A stretch of 64,000 nucleotides of DNA from Pseudoduganella danionis (GCF_009720775.1 NZ_WNKW01000001.1:310001-374000), one strand, 5' to 3'; shown: positions 26,753 through 37,802, counted from the first letter of the stretch. The notes: generated from the letters alone by a model not told the origin. Numbers and translations are program-made.

Positions 26753-28435
26753 GTGGAATCCGGCCACACCGCCGCTCCGGCCGAAGCGCGCGCCTCGTTC
26801 TGGCGCTCGCTGCAGACGCTGAGCATTTCGCGCGTCGTGATCGCGCTGGTGCTGCTGGTGTATCTGAGTTTCGACCGTAACGGCCTGCGCGCCGATAGCT
26901 CCTACCTGAATCTGCAGATCTGCGTGGTCTACCTGATGGTGGCACTCGGCTATGCCCTGCTGGCCGTGTACTGGCAGCAGCGCTTCCGCTGGCAGCTGCT
27001 CTCCCAGATCGCGGCCGATCTGGCAATCATTTCGCTGCTGTTCATGGTCGGTGGCGGCCTGCGTAGCGGGCTGGCCATCCTGTATCTGTTTCCGCTGGCC
27101 GGTGCGGCCATCCTTGCGCCGCTGCTGCTGTCGCTGTTCTGCACGGCGCTGGTCGCGCTGTTCATGCTGGGCGAAAGCATCTGGCGCGTACTGATGATGG
27201 AAAGCGAACGGCCCTTCCTGCAGGCCGGCCTGTATGGCGCGGCCTTCTTCGCTGCCGTGCTGGTGGTGAACCGGCTGGCGGCGCGCCTGATCGGACAGGA
27301 AGAACTGGCCATCCAGCGCGGGGTGGAAGTGAATGTGCAGCAGGCCGTCAACCAGCTGGTGATGGCCAATGTGGGCGATGGCATCCTGGTAGCCGACCGT
27401 GCCGGCCATATATATGCCAGTAATCCGGCGGCGCAGCAGATGCTGGGCATGCTGGGCGCGCAGCAGGATTTCAGGCTGGCCGATTCGGGCGCGCTGGCGC
27501 CGCTGGCCGAAGCTTATGCCGCCTGGTGCGAAGAACGCAGCCGCAGCACGGCGTATGTCACCATCAAGCCGTATGCCGACGACGCCCTGCAGCAGGTAAC
27601 GGCGGCATGGAGCGTGCGGCGCGACTTGTCGGCCCACCTGAAAGTGCGCTTTGCTGCCGTTGACACGGCAGGGCTGGGCACGGAGCGCAGCGTGATCTTC
27701 CTGCAGGATGTGACGGGCATAGAAAATCAGGCGCAGCAGCTAAAACTGGCTTCGATGGGCCGGCTGACGGCCAGTATTGCCCATGAAGTACGCAATCCGC
27801 TGTCGGCCATCGGCCACGCCACCGCGCTGCTGGGCGAGGACATGACGGACGGAGTGCAGACCCGCTTGCTGAAGATCATAGGCGATAACGTCAGCCGGGT
27901 GAACCGCATGGTGGAGGACATCCTGCAACTGTCGCGCAAAGTGCAGCCATATAATGAACCGCTGGCGCTGCAAGGCTTCCTCACCGAGCTGGTACAGGAA
28001 TTTACCGAAACCCATGGCCTGCCGGCCGACATGCTGGGACTCACGCTGGCGGAGGCCGCGCCGGTGCGCTTCGACGCCCTGCATTTGCGTGAAGTGCTGC
28101 TTAACCTGCTCAATAATGCCGTGCGCTATGCCAGTGGCGGCAGCCGTTCTATCCGGCTGGACCTGCGCAGCCTGCCCTCGCACGCGCTGGAGCTGCATGT
28201 GCAGGACGATGGTCCCGGCATAGAACCGGAAGTACGGGCCCACCTGTTCGAGCCGTTCTACACCACGTCGAGCAAGGGCACGGGGCTGGGGCTGTATCTG
28301 GCGCGGGAATTATGTTTGAATAACGAGGCGCGGCTGGACTATGAATACCGTTTCGATGGTCAGCAGGATGCCAGCGGCAAGCCGCGCTCGAGCGGGCGTT
28401 TCGTCATCACTTTCGCCCATCCGGCCCAGAAGTAG
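26753..28435 (+). CDS. pilS: Sensor histidine kinase PilS
   Basis: PilS is the membrane kinase that phosphorylates PilR to control pilin transcription. The 560-residue protein starts with GTG at 26753. Six hydrophobic helices lie between about residues 20 and 185. A PAS-like region (ANVGDGILVADRAGHIYASN) follows near 203. The HisKA domain has the phospho-acceptor His344 in SIAHEVRNPLSAIGHA. The ATPase domain has NLLNNAVRYA, DDGPGIEPEV and GTGLGLYLARELC. It is 12 bp upstream of pilR. Confidence 0.93.
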   Translation: MESGHTAAPAEARASFWRSLQTLSISRVVIALVLLVYLSFDRNGLRADSSYLNLQICVVYLMVALGYALLAVYWQQRFRWQLLSQIAADLAIISLLFMVGGGLRSGLAILYLFPLAGAAILAPLLLSLFCTALVALFMLGESIWRVLMMESERPFLQAGLYGAAFFAAVLVVNRLAARLIGQEELAIQRGVEVNVQQAVNQLVMANVGDGILVADRAGHIYASNPAAQQMLGMLGAQQDFRLADSGALAPLAEAYAAWCEERSRSTAYVTIKPYADDALQQVTAAWSVRRDLSAHLKVRFAAVDTAGLGTERSVIFLQDVTGIENQAQQLKLASMGRLTASIAHEVRNPLSAIGHATALLGEDMTDGVQTRLLKIIGDNVSRVNRMVEDILQLSRKVQPYNEPLALQGFLTELVQEFTETHGLPADMLGLTLAEAAPVRFDALHLREVLLNLLNNAVRYASGGSRSIRLDLRSLPSHALELHVQDDGPGIEPEVRAHLFEPFYTTSSKGTGLGLYLARELCLNNEARLDYEYRFDGQQDASGKPRSSGRFVITFAHPAQK

Positions 28436-28447
28436 AGAGGTAGTTTG

Positions 28448-30003
<1,556 letters not shown>

Positions 30004-30007
<4 letters not shown>

Positions 30008-30666
30008 ACCCGTCCCCGTCCAACGCCGTGCCGGACATGACGCCGGTGGATGACGGCGGCTGGTGGCCGCTGGCACAGCGCTACGACAGCCCGCACTACG
30101 ACGAGCGGCCCGACCCGGCCGATATCACCCTGCTGGTGATCCACAATATCTCGCTGCCAGCCGGCCAGTTCGGCGGGCCGCACGTGTCCGACCTGTTTAC
30201 CGGCCGTCTCGATTATAATGCTGACCCCTCGTTTGCCGACCTGCGCGGGCTGAGAGTGTCCAGCCACTTTTTCATCCGCCGTGGCGGCCGCGTGCTGCAG
30301 TATGTTTCTGCTAACGCGAGGGCCTGGCATGCCGGACGTTCCGAGTTCTGCGGACGGGAAAAATGTAATGATTTTTCTATCGGTATCGAACTCGAAGGTA
30401 CGGATGACACGCCGTTTGAAGCGGCCCAGTACGAGGCACTGGCGGTGCTGACGCTGGCACTGCAGGAGCGCTATCCGCTGGCCGATGTGCTAGGTCATGA
30501 ACACATTGCGCCGGGCCGCAAGACCGATCCCGGAGTGTTGTTTGACTGGTCACATTACCAGCAAAGCTGGCGCAAAAACAGGCAGTTGGCAATGTCGCAA
30601 TGCGGTACGTTAGTGGCCGCTCTCGGGGAACTGCGCTTTGTAAAAGGGCTCCTGCAAAGTCAATAG
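30004..30666 (+). CDS. ampD: 1,6-anhydro-N-acetylmuramyl-L-alanine amidase AmpD
   Basis: AmpD is a cytosolic zinc amidase that recycles peptidoglycan fragments. The 220-residue protein has the amidase_2 fold: zinc ligands in VIHNISLP, GHEHIAPGRKTDPGVLFDW (His and Asp), SSHFFIRRGGRVLQYV and the SIGIELEG motif. The GTG at 30004 overlaps the pilR stop (GTGA). An ATG 11 codons in (30037) is an alternative start. The C-terminal ~30 residues extend beyond E. coli AmpD (183 residues). Confidence 0.93.
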
Positions 30667-30715
30667 AAAAATTGCCGTTTATAGCAAAATTTCCACTTGT
30701 CTTAGCCCACTCCGA

Positions 30716-30762
30716 TCACTACAATCAGTGTATCGATTCACGTCTATCACTAGATATAGTAG
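30716..30762 (+). promoter_or_regulatory. Tandem NrdR boxes upstream of nrdAB
   Basis: Two boxes resemble the NrdR consensus ACACTATATATAGTGT as I recall it: TCACTACAATCAGTGT at 30716-30731 (11 of 16) and TCACTAGATATAGTAG at 30747-30762 (12 of 16). Their starts are 31 bp apart, three helical turns, the spacing typical for paired NrdR boxes. The dATP/ATP-responsive repressor NrdR should bind here and limit nrdAB transcription. The nrdR gene is not in the window. The rest of 30667-30944 is AT-rich leader sequence. Confidence 0.75.
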
Positions 30763-30944
30763 TTCCCAAGACACTGGTTCTTAAACTATTTGCAATTCGT
30801 TGAGACCAGTCGATCACGCTTTTTATTGCAGCTTATTTGGCAATTGAGTCAGCCAGCAATCAGGGCTGAACGCAGTATTTCGGCCTTTTTTATACAACAT
30901 TACGTCGCGCAGCACTGACTGCACGCTGTTTTCGGGGAGCTTAA

Positions 30945-33857
30945 ATGCAATCTACTCAAGACATCACCATCAATCCGGCACTGGTTCCTTCAGTTGCTGC
31001 GAGCACCGCCAGCAGCCCTGTTACGGCCGCCAGCGACCTCGGTGACTACCGCATCATTCGCCGTAACGGCGCGGTCGTCGCGTTTGAACCGTCGAAGATC
31101 GCCGTAGCGATGACCAAAGCCTTCCTGGCCGTGAATGGCGGTCAGGGCGCGGCTTCGGCCCGCATCCGCGAACTGGTAGAACAGCTGACCGCCAGCGTGG
31201 TGGCAGCACTGGTGCGCCGCCAGCCTTCGGGCGGCACTTTCCACATCGAAGATGTGCAGGATCAGGTTGAACTGGCGCTGATGCGTTCGGGCGAACACGA
31301 TGTGGCGCGTGCTTACGTGCTGTACCGCGCCAAGCAGATGGAAGAGCGCCGCGCCGCCAAGGAAGCCGCCGGCGCCACCGCCATCACCGCACCGCAGATC
31401 CACGTGCTGGAAAACGGCGAGCGCAAGCTGCTGGAACTGGACCGCGTGTCGAATCTGATCAATGCCGCCTGCGCCGGTCTGGAAAAGCATGTCGATGCCG
31501 ACGCGATTCTGGCCGAGACCATGAAAAACCTGTACGACGGCGTGCCGGTGGAAGAACTGCACAAGTCGGCCATTCTGGCGGCGCGCGCGCTGATGGAAAA
31601 AGATCCGGCCTACTCGCAAGTGACGGCCCGCATCCTGCTGCACACCATCCGTAAGGAAGTCTTCGGCAAGGAAGTGGCACAGGCTGCCGCTGCCGCCGAG
31701 TACGTGACTTACTTCCCGCAATACATCGCCAAAGGTATCGCCGCCGATCTGCTGGACGCCAAACTGGCCGAATTCGATCTGGCCCGTCTGGCCAAGGCAC
31801 TGGTGGCCGACCGCGATCTGCAGTTCGGCTACATCGGCCTGCAGACCCTGTACGACCGCTACTTCCTGCACGTGCGCGACATCCGCATCGAAATGCCGCA
31901 GGCCTTCTACATGCGTGTCGCCATGGGTCTGGCCCTGAACGAAACCGACCGCGAAGCGCGCGCCATCGAGTTCTACAACCTGCTGTCGACCTTCGACTTC
32001 ATGTCGTCGACCCCGACCCTGTTCAACTCTGGCACCCAGCGTTCGCAGCTGTCGTCGTGCTACCTGACCACCGTTTCCGACGATCTGGAAGGCATCTACG
32101 ACGCCATTAAGGAAAACGCACTGCTGGCCAAGTTCGCCGGCGGTCTGGGCAACGACTGGACGCCAGTACGTGCACTGGGCGCCCACATCAAGGGCACCAA
32201 CGGCAAATCGCAGGGCGTGGTACCGTTCCTGAAAGTGGTCAACGACACTGCCGTGGCGGTGAATCAGGGCGGCAAGCGTAAGGGCGCAGTGTGCGCCTAC
32301 CTGGAAACCTGGCACATGGACATCGAGGAATTCCTCGACCTGCGCAAGAATACGGGCGACGACCGCCGCCGTACCCACGACATGAACACGGCTAACTGGA
32401 TTCCCGACCTGTTCATGAAGCGTGTGATGGAAAAAGGCGACTGGACCCTGTTCTCGCCTTCGGATACGCCTGACCTGCACGATCTGGTCGGCAAAGCCTT
32501 CGAAAAGGCCTATCTGGCCTATGAAGCCAAGGCCGCTGCCGGCGAAATCCGCGTCTCCAAGAAAGTGGCTGCGCTGGACCTGTGGCGCAAGATGCTGTCC
32601 ATGCTGTTCGAAACCGGCCACCCATGGATCACCTTCAAAGACCCATGCAACATCCGTTCGCCACAGCAGCACGTGGGCATGGTCCACAGCTCGAATCTGT
32701 GCACCGAGATCACGCTGAACACCAATGCCGACGAAATCGCCGTCTGCAATCTGGGTTCGGTCAACATGCCGGCCCACATGAAAGAAGGCAAGCTGGATCA
32801 CGTCAAGCTGAAGAAGACCATCCGCACCGCCATGCGCATGCTGGATAACGTGATCGACATCAATTACTACGCCGTCGACAAGGCCCGTAATGCGAATATG
32901 CGTCACCGTCCGGTCGGTCTGGGCGTGATGGGCTTCCAGGACTGCCTGCACATGATGCGCATTCCTTACTCGTCCAACGAAGCCGTGGCCTTTGCCGATA
33001 CCTCGATGGAAGCGGTGTGCTACTACGCCTATCTGGCTTCGACCGAGCTGGCCGAAGAACGCGGTCAGTACCAGTCGTACAAAGGTTCGCTGTGGGACCG
33101 CGGCATCCTGCCACAGGATTCCGTCAAGCTGCTGGCCGAAGAGCGCGGCGGCTATCTGGAGCAGGATCTGTCGGCGAGCATGGACTGGGCGCCGGTACGT
33201 GAGCGCATCCAGAAGTTCGGTATGCGTAACTCGAACTGCGTGGCGATCGCTCCGACTGCGACCATTTCGAATATCATCGGTGTGTCGGCCTGTATCGAGC
33301 CGACCTTCCAGAATCTGTACGTGAAGTCCAACCTGTCGGGTGAGTTCACCGAGATCAACGCCTATCTGGTACGTGACCTGAAAGCTCGCGACCTGTGGGA
33401 TGAAGTGATGATCGCCGACCTGAAGTACTTCGACGGCTCGCTGGCCAAGATCGACCGCATCCCGCAAGATCTGCGTGACATTTATGCAACCGCCTTCGAA
33501 GTCTCGCCGACCTGGCTGGTGGAAGCGGCTTCGCGTCGTCAGAAATGGATCGATCAGGCGCAATCGCTGAACATCTACATGGCAGGCGCGTCCGGTAAGA
33601 AGCTCGATGAGACCTACAAGCTGGCATGGCTGCGTGGCCTGAAAACCACCTACTACCTGCGTACCATTGCAGCGACCCACCTGGAGAAATCCACCACCCG
33701 TACCGGCGCGCTGAACGCCGTGGCGGTCGATGGCGGTGTTTCGGCCAGCGCGGCTGCAGCAGCGCCGGCAGCACCGGCACCGGTAGTGGCCGAAGGTGCG
33801 GCCTGCTACCTGCGTCCGGGTGACGACGGTTTCGAGGAATGCGAAGCCTGCCAGTAA
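30945..33857 (+). CDS. nrdA: Ribonucleotide reductase class Ia alpha subunit NrdA
   Basis: NrdA reduces ribonucleoside diphosphates to deoxy forms with the NrdB radical cofactor. The 970-residue protein is longer than E. coli NrdA (761) because of an N-terminal extension and an ATP-cone domain (about residues 33-130, from YRIIRRNGAVVAFEPSKIAV) that binds ATP/dATP. A second cone-like stretch may follow. The active site shows SSCYLTTVSDD, SNLCTEITLNTN (Asn, Cys, Glu triad) and AVCNLGSVNMPAHM. The C-terminus ends ECEACQ, the redox-active cysteine pair. The ATG lies after GGGGAGC. The large reverse frame across this gene is a shadow. Confidence 0.97.
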   Translation: MQSTQDITINPALVPSVAASTASSPVTAASDLGDYRIIRRNGAVVAFEPSKIAVAMTKAFLAVNGGQGAASARIRELVEQLTASVVAALVRRQPSGGTFHIEDVQDQVELALMRSGEHDVARAYVLYRAKQMEERRAAKEAAGATAITAPQIHVLENGERKLLELDRVSNLINAACAGLEKHVDADAILAETMKNLYDGVPVEELHKSAILAARALMEKDPAYSQVTARILLHTIRKEVFGKEVAQAAAAAEYVTYFPQYIAKGIAADLLDAKLAEFDLARLAKALVADRDLQFGYIGLQTLYDRYFLHVRDIRIEMPQAFYMRVAMGLALNETDREARAIEFYNLLSTFDFMSSTPTLFNSGTQRSQLSSCYLTTVSDDLEGIYDAIKENALLAKFAGGLGNDWTPVRALGAHIKGTNGKSQGVVPFLKVVNDTAVAVNQGGKRKGAVCAYLETWHMDIEEFLDLRKNTGDDRRRTHDMNTANWIPDLFMKRVMEKGDWTLFSPSDTPDLHDLVGKAFEKAYLAYEAKAAAGEIRVSKKVAALDLWRKMLSMLFETGHPWITFKDPCNIRSPQQHVGMVHSSNLCTEITLNTNADEIAVCNLGSVNMPAHMKEGKLDHVKLKKTIRTAMRMLDNVIDINYYAVDKARNANMRHRPVGLGVMGFQDCLHMMRIPYSSNEAVAFADTSMEAVCYYAYLASTELAEERGQYQSYKGSLWDRGILPQDSVKLLAEERGGYLEQDLSASMDWAPVRERIQKFGMRNSNCVAIAPTATISNIIGVSACIEPTFQNLYVKSNLSGEFTEINAYLVRDLKARDLWDEVMIADLKYFDGSLAKIDRIPQDLRDIYATAFEVSPTWLVEAASRRQKWIDQAQSLNIYMAGASGKKLDETYKLAWLRGLKTTYYLRTIAATHLEKSTTRTGALNAVAVDGGVSASAAAAAPAAPAPVVAEGAACYLRPGDDGFEECEACQ

Positions 33858-33950
33858 AAACTCTGCGTGCCGGTGCATAGTGTGATGGGCCGGCCGCTCC
33901 GATTTAATTAGAAACTTAATTAATCCAACCGAATTCTGAAGGAAAACACT

Positions 33951-35066
33951 ATGTCGCTGTCCTGGGACGATGAGGCCACCACGGCCACCCCTCAAGCTGT
34001 CAATCAAGCTGCACTGGAGTCGGGCGAAGCCAGCGCCGAGCAGGTTGCCCTGCGCGTGAATGCCGACGACAAGCGCATCATCAACGGTAAAACCGACGTC
34101 AACCAGCTGGTACCGTTCAAATACAAATGGGCGTGGGATAAATACCTGGCCGGCTGCGCCAACCACTGGATGCCGCAGGAAGTGAATATGCAGCGCGATA
34201 TCGAGCTGTGGAAGAACCCGAACGGCCTGACCGACGACGAGCGCCGTCTGGTAAAACGCAATCTGGGCTTCTTCGTGACGGCCGACTCGCTGGCCGCCAA
34301 CAACATCGTGCTGGGCACCTACCGCCACATCACGGCGCCGGAATGCCGCCAGTACCTGCTGCGTCAGGCCTTCGAAGAGGCCATCCACACCCACGCCTAC
34401 CAGTACATCGTCGAGTCGCTGGGTCTGGACGAGGGCGAGATCTTCAACGCCTACAACGAGATCAAGTCCATCCGTGACAAGGACGAGTTCCTGATCCCGT
34501 TCATCAACACCCTGACCGATCCTAAGTTCACCACCGGCACGGTGGAAAGCGACCAGACCCTGCTCAAGTCGCTGATCGTGTTCGCCTGCCTGATGGAAGG
34601 CCTGTTCTTCTACGTCGGCTTCACCCAGATTCTGGCGCTGGGCCGCCAGAACAAGATGATGGGCGCCGCCGAACAGTACCAGTACATCCTGCGCGACGAG
34701 TCCATGCATTGCAACTTCGGCATCGACCTGATCAACACCATCAAGATGGAAAACCCGCTGCTGTGGACTCCAGCCTTCAAGGAAGAAATCAAGCAGCTGT
34801 TCCTGCGCGCCGTCGATCTGGAATACGCCTACGCCGAAGACACCATGCCACGCGGCGTGCTGGGTCTGAACGCCACCATGTTCAAAGGCTACCTGCGCTT
34901 CATCGCCAACCGTCGTGCTACCCAGATCGGTCTGGAGACGCTGTTCGATCAGGAAGACAATCCATTCCCATGGATGAGCGAGATGATAGACCTGAAAAAA
35001 GAGCGTAACTTCTTCGAGACCCGCGTCACCGAATACCAGACCGGTGGTGCGCTGAACTGGGATTAA
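33951..35066 (+). CDS. nrdB: Ribonucleotide reductase class Ia beta subunit NrdB
   Basis: NrdB holds the diiron-tyrosyl radical cofactor for NrdA. The 371-residue protein shows the iron/radical motif [12 protein letters not shown]: Glu143, His146 and the radical Tyr150, spaced as in E. coli (Glu115, His118, Tyr122). A second iron-ligand cluster appears in [22 protein letters not shown] precedes the ATG. It follows nrdA by 93 bp in the same unit and ends before a strong terminator at 35091-35122. Confidence 0.96.
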   Translation: MSLSWDDEATTATPQAVNQAALESGEASAEQVALRVNADDKRIINGKTDVNQLVPFKYKWAWDKYLAGCANHWMPQEVNMQRDIELWKNPNGLTDDERRLVKRNLGFFVTADSLAANNIVLGTYRHITAPECRQYLLRQAFEEAIHTHAYQYIVESLGLDEGEIFNAYNEIKSIRDKDEFLIPFINTLTDPKFTTGTVESDQTLLKSLIVFACLMEGLFFYVGFTQILALGRQNKMMGAAEQYQYILRDESMHCNFGIDLINTIKMENPLLWTPAFKEEIKQLFLRAVDLEYAYAEDTMPRGVLGLNATMFKGYLRFIANRRATQIGLETLFDQEDNPFPWMSEMIDLKKERNFFETRVTEYQTGGALNWD

Positions 35067-35090
35067 ATCCCCGGCCAAATGGCCACGCTG

Positions 35091-35122
35091 AAAAACGGAT
35101 CCTGCGGGATCCGTTTTTTTTT
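35091..35122 (+). terminator. Rho-independent terminator after nrdB
   Basis: AAAAACGGATCC (35091-35102) pairs with GGATCCGTTTTT around TGCG, followed by a run of nine T (35114-35122). It ends the nrdAB transcript. Confidence 0.93.
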
Positions 35123-35629
35123 GCGCGCGCTGTACGATTGCGGTGCTTGCCATTCGCTGCGCTCTGTCTCATAATCGCGACGAATTTGTAAACAGCGTGT
35201 CGTGTTCGCGTGATGGCGACGCAGCGGTGCTCTCGAAACAGCAAGCAGCAGCAAACAGAATTCATCCGGAACCGGAGCGATTCAAAGAAACCCAGGTGGA
35301 ATAAGGCGCGCTTTGAAGTGCGAAATTTCCGCCGGAGTTCGCGGCCAGCGCTTTCTGCGACGATAGAGCGCGCGCAGTGGTCAGCGCCTGGCGATGCGAA
35401 GCTGCAGATTGTGTGCTCGAAGGTGAGCCGAGTCGCATAGCGCAGAAAAAATGCACGTGAATCCGTATCGTGCTGGTTGCGCACCGACAAGGTTTTCGTG
35501 TACTTTACGAAATTGAAAAAGCGTGTTTGCAAATCGGCGGATTTTTTGATACGCACGAGCTGCAAAACAGGACGCTAAACAGGATACAGAACCACAACCA
35601 TATGCTGACACCACACTGTTTTTGATCGA
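35123..35629 (+). other. Non-coding region, candidate small RNA locus
   Basis: About 500 bp between the nrdB terminator and a second terminator at 35630-35667 carries no convincing gene. Frames of 60-180 codons exist on both strands but are rich in Arg/Ser/Cys and lack ribosome sites or recognisable domains. A weak promoter-like pair, TTGCGC at 35477-35482 and TACTTT at 35501-35506 (18 bp apart), could feed a transcript of about 150 nt ending at the terminator. This is inference. Confidence 0.4.
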
Positions 35630-35667
35630 CCGTCTTGCCTGATCCGGTTCAGGCCGGGCGGTTTTTT
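35630..35667 (+). terminator. Rho-independent terminator without an upstream gene
   Basis: CCGTCTTGCCTGA (35630-35642) pairs with TCAGGCCGGGCGG (35649-35661) with one mismatch and two G-T pairs, followed by six T. No coding gene lies on the + strand between the nrdB terminator and this one. Confidence 0.82.
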
Positions 35668-35970
35668 GTTTTGAGAGTGAGACAGTAGTGGTCTGCGACG
35701 TAGGTCCCTGGAGCTGAGTACACGCCCGACCACCCGCAAAACGTCGCGACAAGATTTGTATCTGTACGCTGCGCCGGCCACGGACTGCGAACAGATCGAT
35801 GGCTGAAGTGCTGCACTCGTGAGGAGGGGCAGCAGTTCAGCTAGTGCCGAATTCATTAGCGCAAACGGCTTTCGTTTGTGCCGATGAATAATTCGCCTAG
35901 CCTAATCCCGGGCTGGACGGGTTTAAATCTTGTAATGAATTTTCCCATCCCCGATGAAGGAGAACTAAAA
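35668..35970 (+). promoter_or_regulatory. Histone H1-like gene leader with hairpin
   Basis: This 300 bp leader contains no gene I can support. A long imperfect hairpin lies at 35848-35895 (outer CGA/TCG, then ATTCAT/ATGAAT, then GCGCAAAC/GTTTGTGC around a GGCTTTC loop), about 75 bp before the start codon. It could affect translation or stability. AAGGAGA at 35957-35963 is the ribosome site. Confidence 0.45.
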
Positions 35971-37176
35971 ATGGCAACCGCCGCAAAAAAACCAGCTGCC
36001 AAGAAGCCGGCAGCGAAAGCTGAAGCTCCAGCAAAAAAAGTAGCCGCCGCTAAACCGGCCGCCAAACCAGCAGCTAAAGCCGCTGCCAAACCAGCCGCTA
36101 AACCAGCAGTGAAAAAAGCCGCTGCCAAGCCAGCCGCTAAAGCAGCAGCTAAGCCAGCAGCTAAAGCAGCAGCCAAGCCAGCAGTGAAAAAAGCTGCAGC
36201 TAAACCAGCCGCTAAACCAGCAGTGAAAAAAGCCGCCGCTAAACCAGCAGCCAAAGCAGCCGCCAAGCCAGCAGTGAAAAAAGCTGCCGCCAAACCAGCA
36301 GCTAAGGCAGCCGCCAAGCCAGCAGCAAAAGCCGCAGCTAAACCAGCAGTGAAAAAAGCCGCTGCCAAGCCAGTCGCTAAAAAAGCTGCAGCTAAACCAG
36401 CCGCCAAGAAGACCGTCGCTAAAGCTGCTGCCAAACCAGCTGCCAAGAAAGTAGCTGCTAAACCAGCCGCGAAAAAAGCCGCTGCCAAGCCAGTCGCTAA
36501 AAAAGCTGCTGCCAAGCCAGCCGCAAAACCAGCAGCTAAAAAAGCTGCCGCCAAACCAGCTGCTAAACCAGCAGCCAAGAAAGCCGCTGCCAAGCCAGCA
36601 GCTAAAGCCGCCGCCAAACCAGCTGCTAAAGCCGCAGCCAAGCCAGCCGCTAAAAAAGTAGCTGCCAAAAAACCAGCGGTAAAAGCGGCAGCCAAACCGG
36701 CTGCAAAGGTGGCAGCTAAGCCTGCAGCAAAAAAGCCAGTTAAGGCTGCGGCTACCAAGCCAGCAGCCAAAGCAGCGGCCAAGCCAGCTGCTAAACCAGC
36801 CGCTAAGCCAGCCGCCAAAGCTGCAGCCAAGCCAGCCGCGAAAAAACCAGCTGCCAAGAAAGCTGCTCCAGCCGCTGCTCCGGTAGCTGCTGCTCCAGCC
36901 GCACCAGCTGCTGCTGCCAAACCAGCCGCCAAGCCAGCTGCTAAAAAAGCTGCGCCGAAAAAAGCTGCTGCTAAACCAGCTGCCAAGCCAGCTGCTGCAC
37001 CAGCTGCTGCGCCTGCCGCTGCTGCTGCGCCAGCTCCGGCTCCAGCTCCAGCCGCTGCTCCGGCACCAGCACCAGCTGCTGCCGCTCCAGCCCCTGCACC
37101 AGCTGCTGCGCCAGCAAAGACCGTGGTAGCTCCAGCCGCTGCCTGGCCTTTCCCGACCAGCACCCGTCCATCCTAA
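35971..37176 (+). CDS. Histone H1-like / AlgP-type Lys-Ala-Pro repeat protein
   Basis: I start at MATAAKKPAAKKPAAKAEAP (ATG 35971), 7 bp after AAGGAGA, giving 401 residues. Residues 1 to about 330 are near-continuous repeats of the type K-P-A-A-K-(A/K)-A, giving a very high positive charge like eukaryotic H1 tails. Residues from about 335 on become Ala/Pro-rich and almost uncharged (AAPAPAPAPAAAPAPAPAAA), ending AWPFPTSTRPS. Proteins of this class (AlgP/AlgR3, HctB-like) are thought to bind DNA without sequence specificity. Repeat number is likely variable between strains. A strong terminator follows. The protein-length reverse frames here are shadows of the repeat. Confidence 0.92.
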   Translation: MATAAKKPAAKKPAAKAEAPAKKVAAAKPAAKPAAKAAAKPAAKPAVKKAAAKPAAKAAAKPAAKAAAKPAVKKAAAKPAAKPAVKKAAAKPAAKAAAKPAVKKAAAKPAAKAAAKPAAKAAAKPAVKKAAAKPVAKKAAAKPAAKKTVAKAAAKPAAKKVAAKPAAKKAAAKPVAKKAAAKPAAKPAAKKAAAKPAAKPAAKKAAAKPAAKAAAKPAAKAAAKPAAKKVAAKKPAVKAAAKPAAKVAAKPAAKKPVKAAATKPAAKAAAKPAAKPAAKPAAKAAAKPAAKKPAAKKAAPAAAPVAAAPAAPAAAAKPAAKPAAKKAAPKKAAAKPAAKPAAAPAAAPAAAAAPAPAPAPAAAPAPAPAAAAPAPAPAAAPAKTVVAPAAAWPFPTSTRPS

Positions 37177-37214
37177 GCTTGATAAAAAGCTAGGTGGCCT
37201 GCTGAGGCAACCAG

Positions 37215-37250
37215 CCGCTGTGTGAGACAATCACACAGCGGTTTTTTTTT
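37215..37250 (+). terminator. Rho-independent terminator after histone-like gene
   Basis: CCGCTGTGTGA (37215-37225) and TCACACAGCGG (37231-37241) pair perfectly around GACAA, followed by nine T (37242-37250). The yggT ribosome site GGAGGAG starts immediately after, so yggT must have its own promoter or depend on read-through. Confidence 0.93.
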
Positions 37251-37261
37251 GGAGGAGTTCT

Positions 37262-37795
37262 GTGCTGAGTATCGTCATGTTGATCGTCGACGCCATCGCC
37301 ACCTTGCTGGGCGGTGCGCTGCTGCTGCGCTTCTGGATGCAGGCTATCCGCGTACGGCCACCGGCTTCGGTGGCGCAATTCACTTTCCAGTTATCGGACT
37401 GGCTGGTGCGTCCGCTGCGCCGTATCGTGCCCGGGGTAGGCGGCTATGACTGGGCCAGCCTGATTGGCGCCTTCCTGATCGTGCTGCTGGCGACTTCGGT
37501 GCTGCTGCTGGCCGGGCTATCGCCGCAGATGGTGGCGTTGGCGGCCCTGCAGCGCTTCCTGAGCTGGATACTGTACGGCTTTATGGCCTTGCTGATCGTC
37601 GAAGCGATCTTTAGCTGGGTGAATCCCCATGCGCCGCTGGCGCCCTTCGTACGCGCGCTCAACGAGCCGCTGCTGCGGCCTATCCGCCGCACCGTGCCGC
37701 TGGTGGGTAATCTCGATCTGTCGCTGCTGGTGGCCGTGATCCTGCTGCAGATCGCCCAGATTCTGCTGGGGATGCTGTTCAGCGGTCATTTCTAG
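37262..37795 (+). CDS. YggT family membrane protein
   Basis: The 177-residue protein contains two YggT repeats, each with two hydrophobic helices and the motif PLRRIVP or PLLRPIRRTVPLVG (the first near residue 45, the second near residue 140). YggT proteins are inner-membrane proteins linked to osmotic tolerance and cell division in some bacteria; the function here is not established. I start at the GTG at 37262, with GGAGGAG at 37251-37257. An ATG five codons in (37277) is an alternative. Confidence 0.87.
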   Translation: MLSIVMLIVDAIATLLGGALLLRFWMQAIRVRPPASVAQFTFQLSDWLVRPLRRIVPGVGGYDWASLIGAFLIVLLATSVLLLAGLSPQMVALAALQRFLSWILYGFMALLIVEAIFSWVNPHAPLAPFVRALNEPLLRPIRRTVPLVGNLDLSLLVAVILLQIAQILLGMLFSGHF

Positions 37796-37802
37796 GAAGG
37801 AG

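Noticed and set aside
30990-35153. 1387-codon open frame on the minus strand
   Set aside because: It is the exact antisense of nrdA and nrdB, which have complete catalytic motifs. Its composition (many His, Gln, Val) is what strong third-position GC bias produces on the opposite strand.
35210-35440. 76-codon + strand frame in the non-coding region
   Set aside because: It is rich in Arg, Ser and Lys without a recognisable domain and has only a GTG-type start with no clear ribosome site. Left as non-coding.
35856-37230. Long minus-strand frames of Ala/Gly/Leu/Phe or Trp/Ser repeats
   Set aside because: These are reverse readings of the Lys-Ala-Pro repeat gene. The + strand copy has a ribosome site and terminator.
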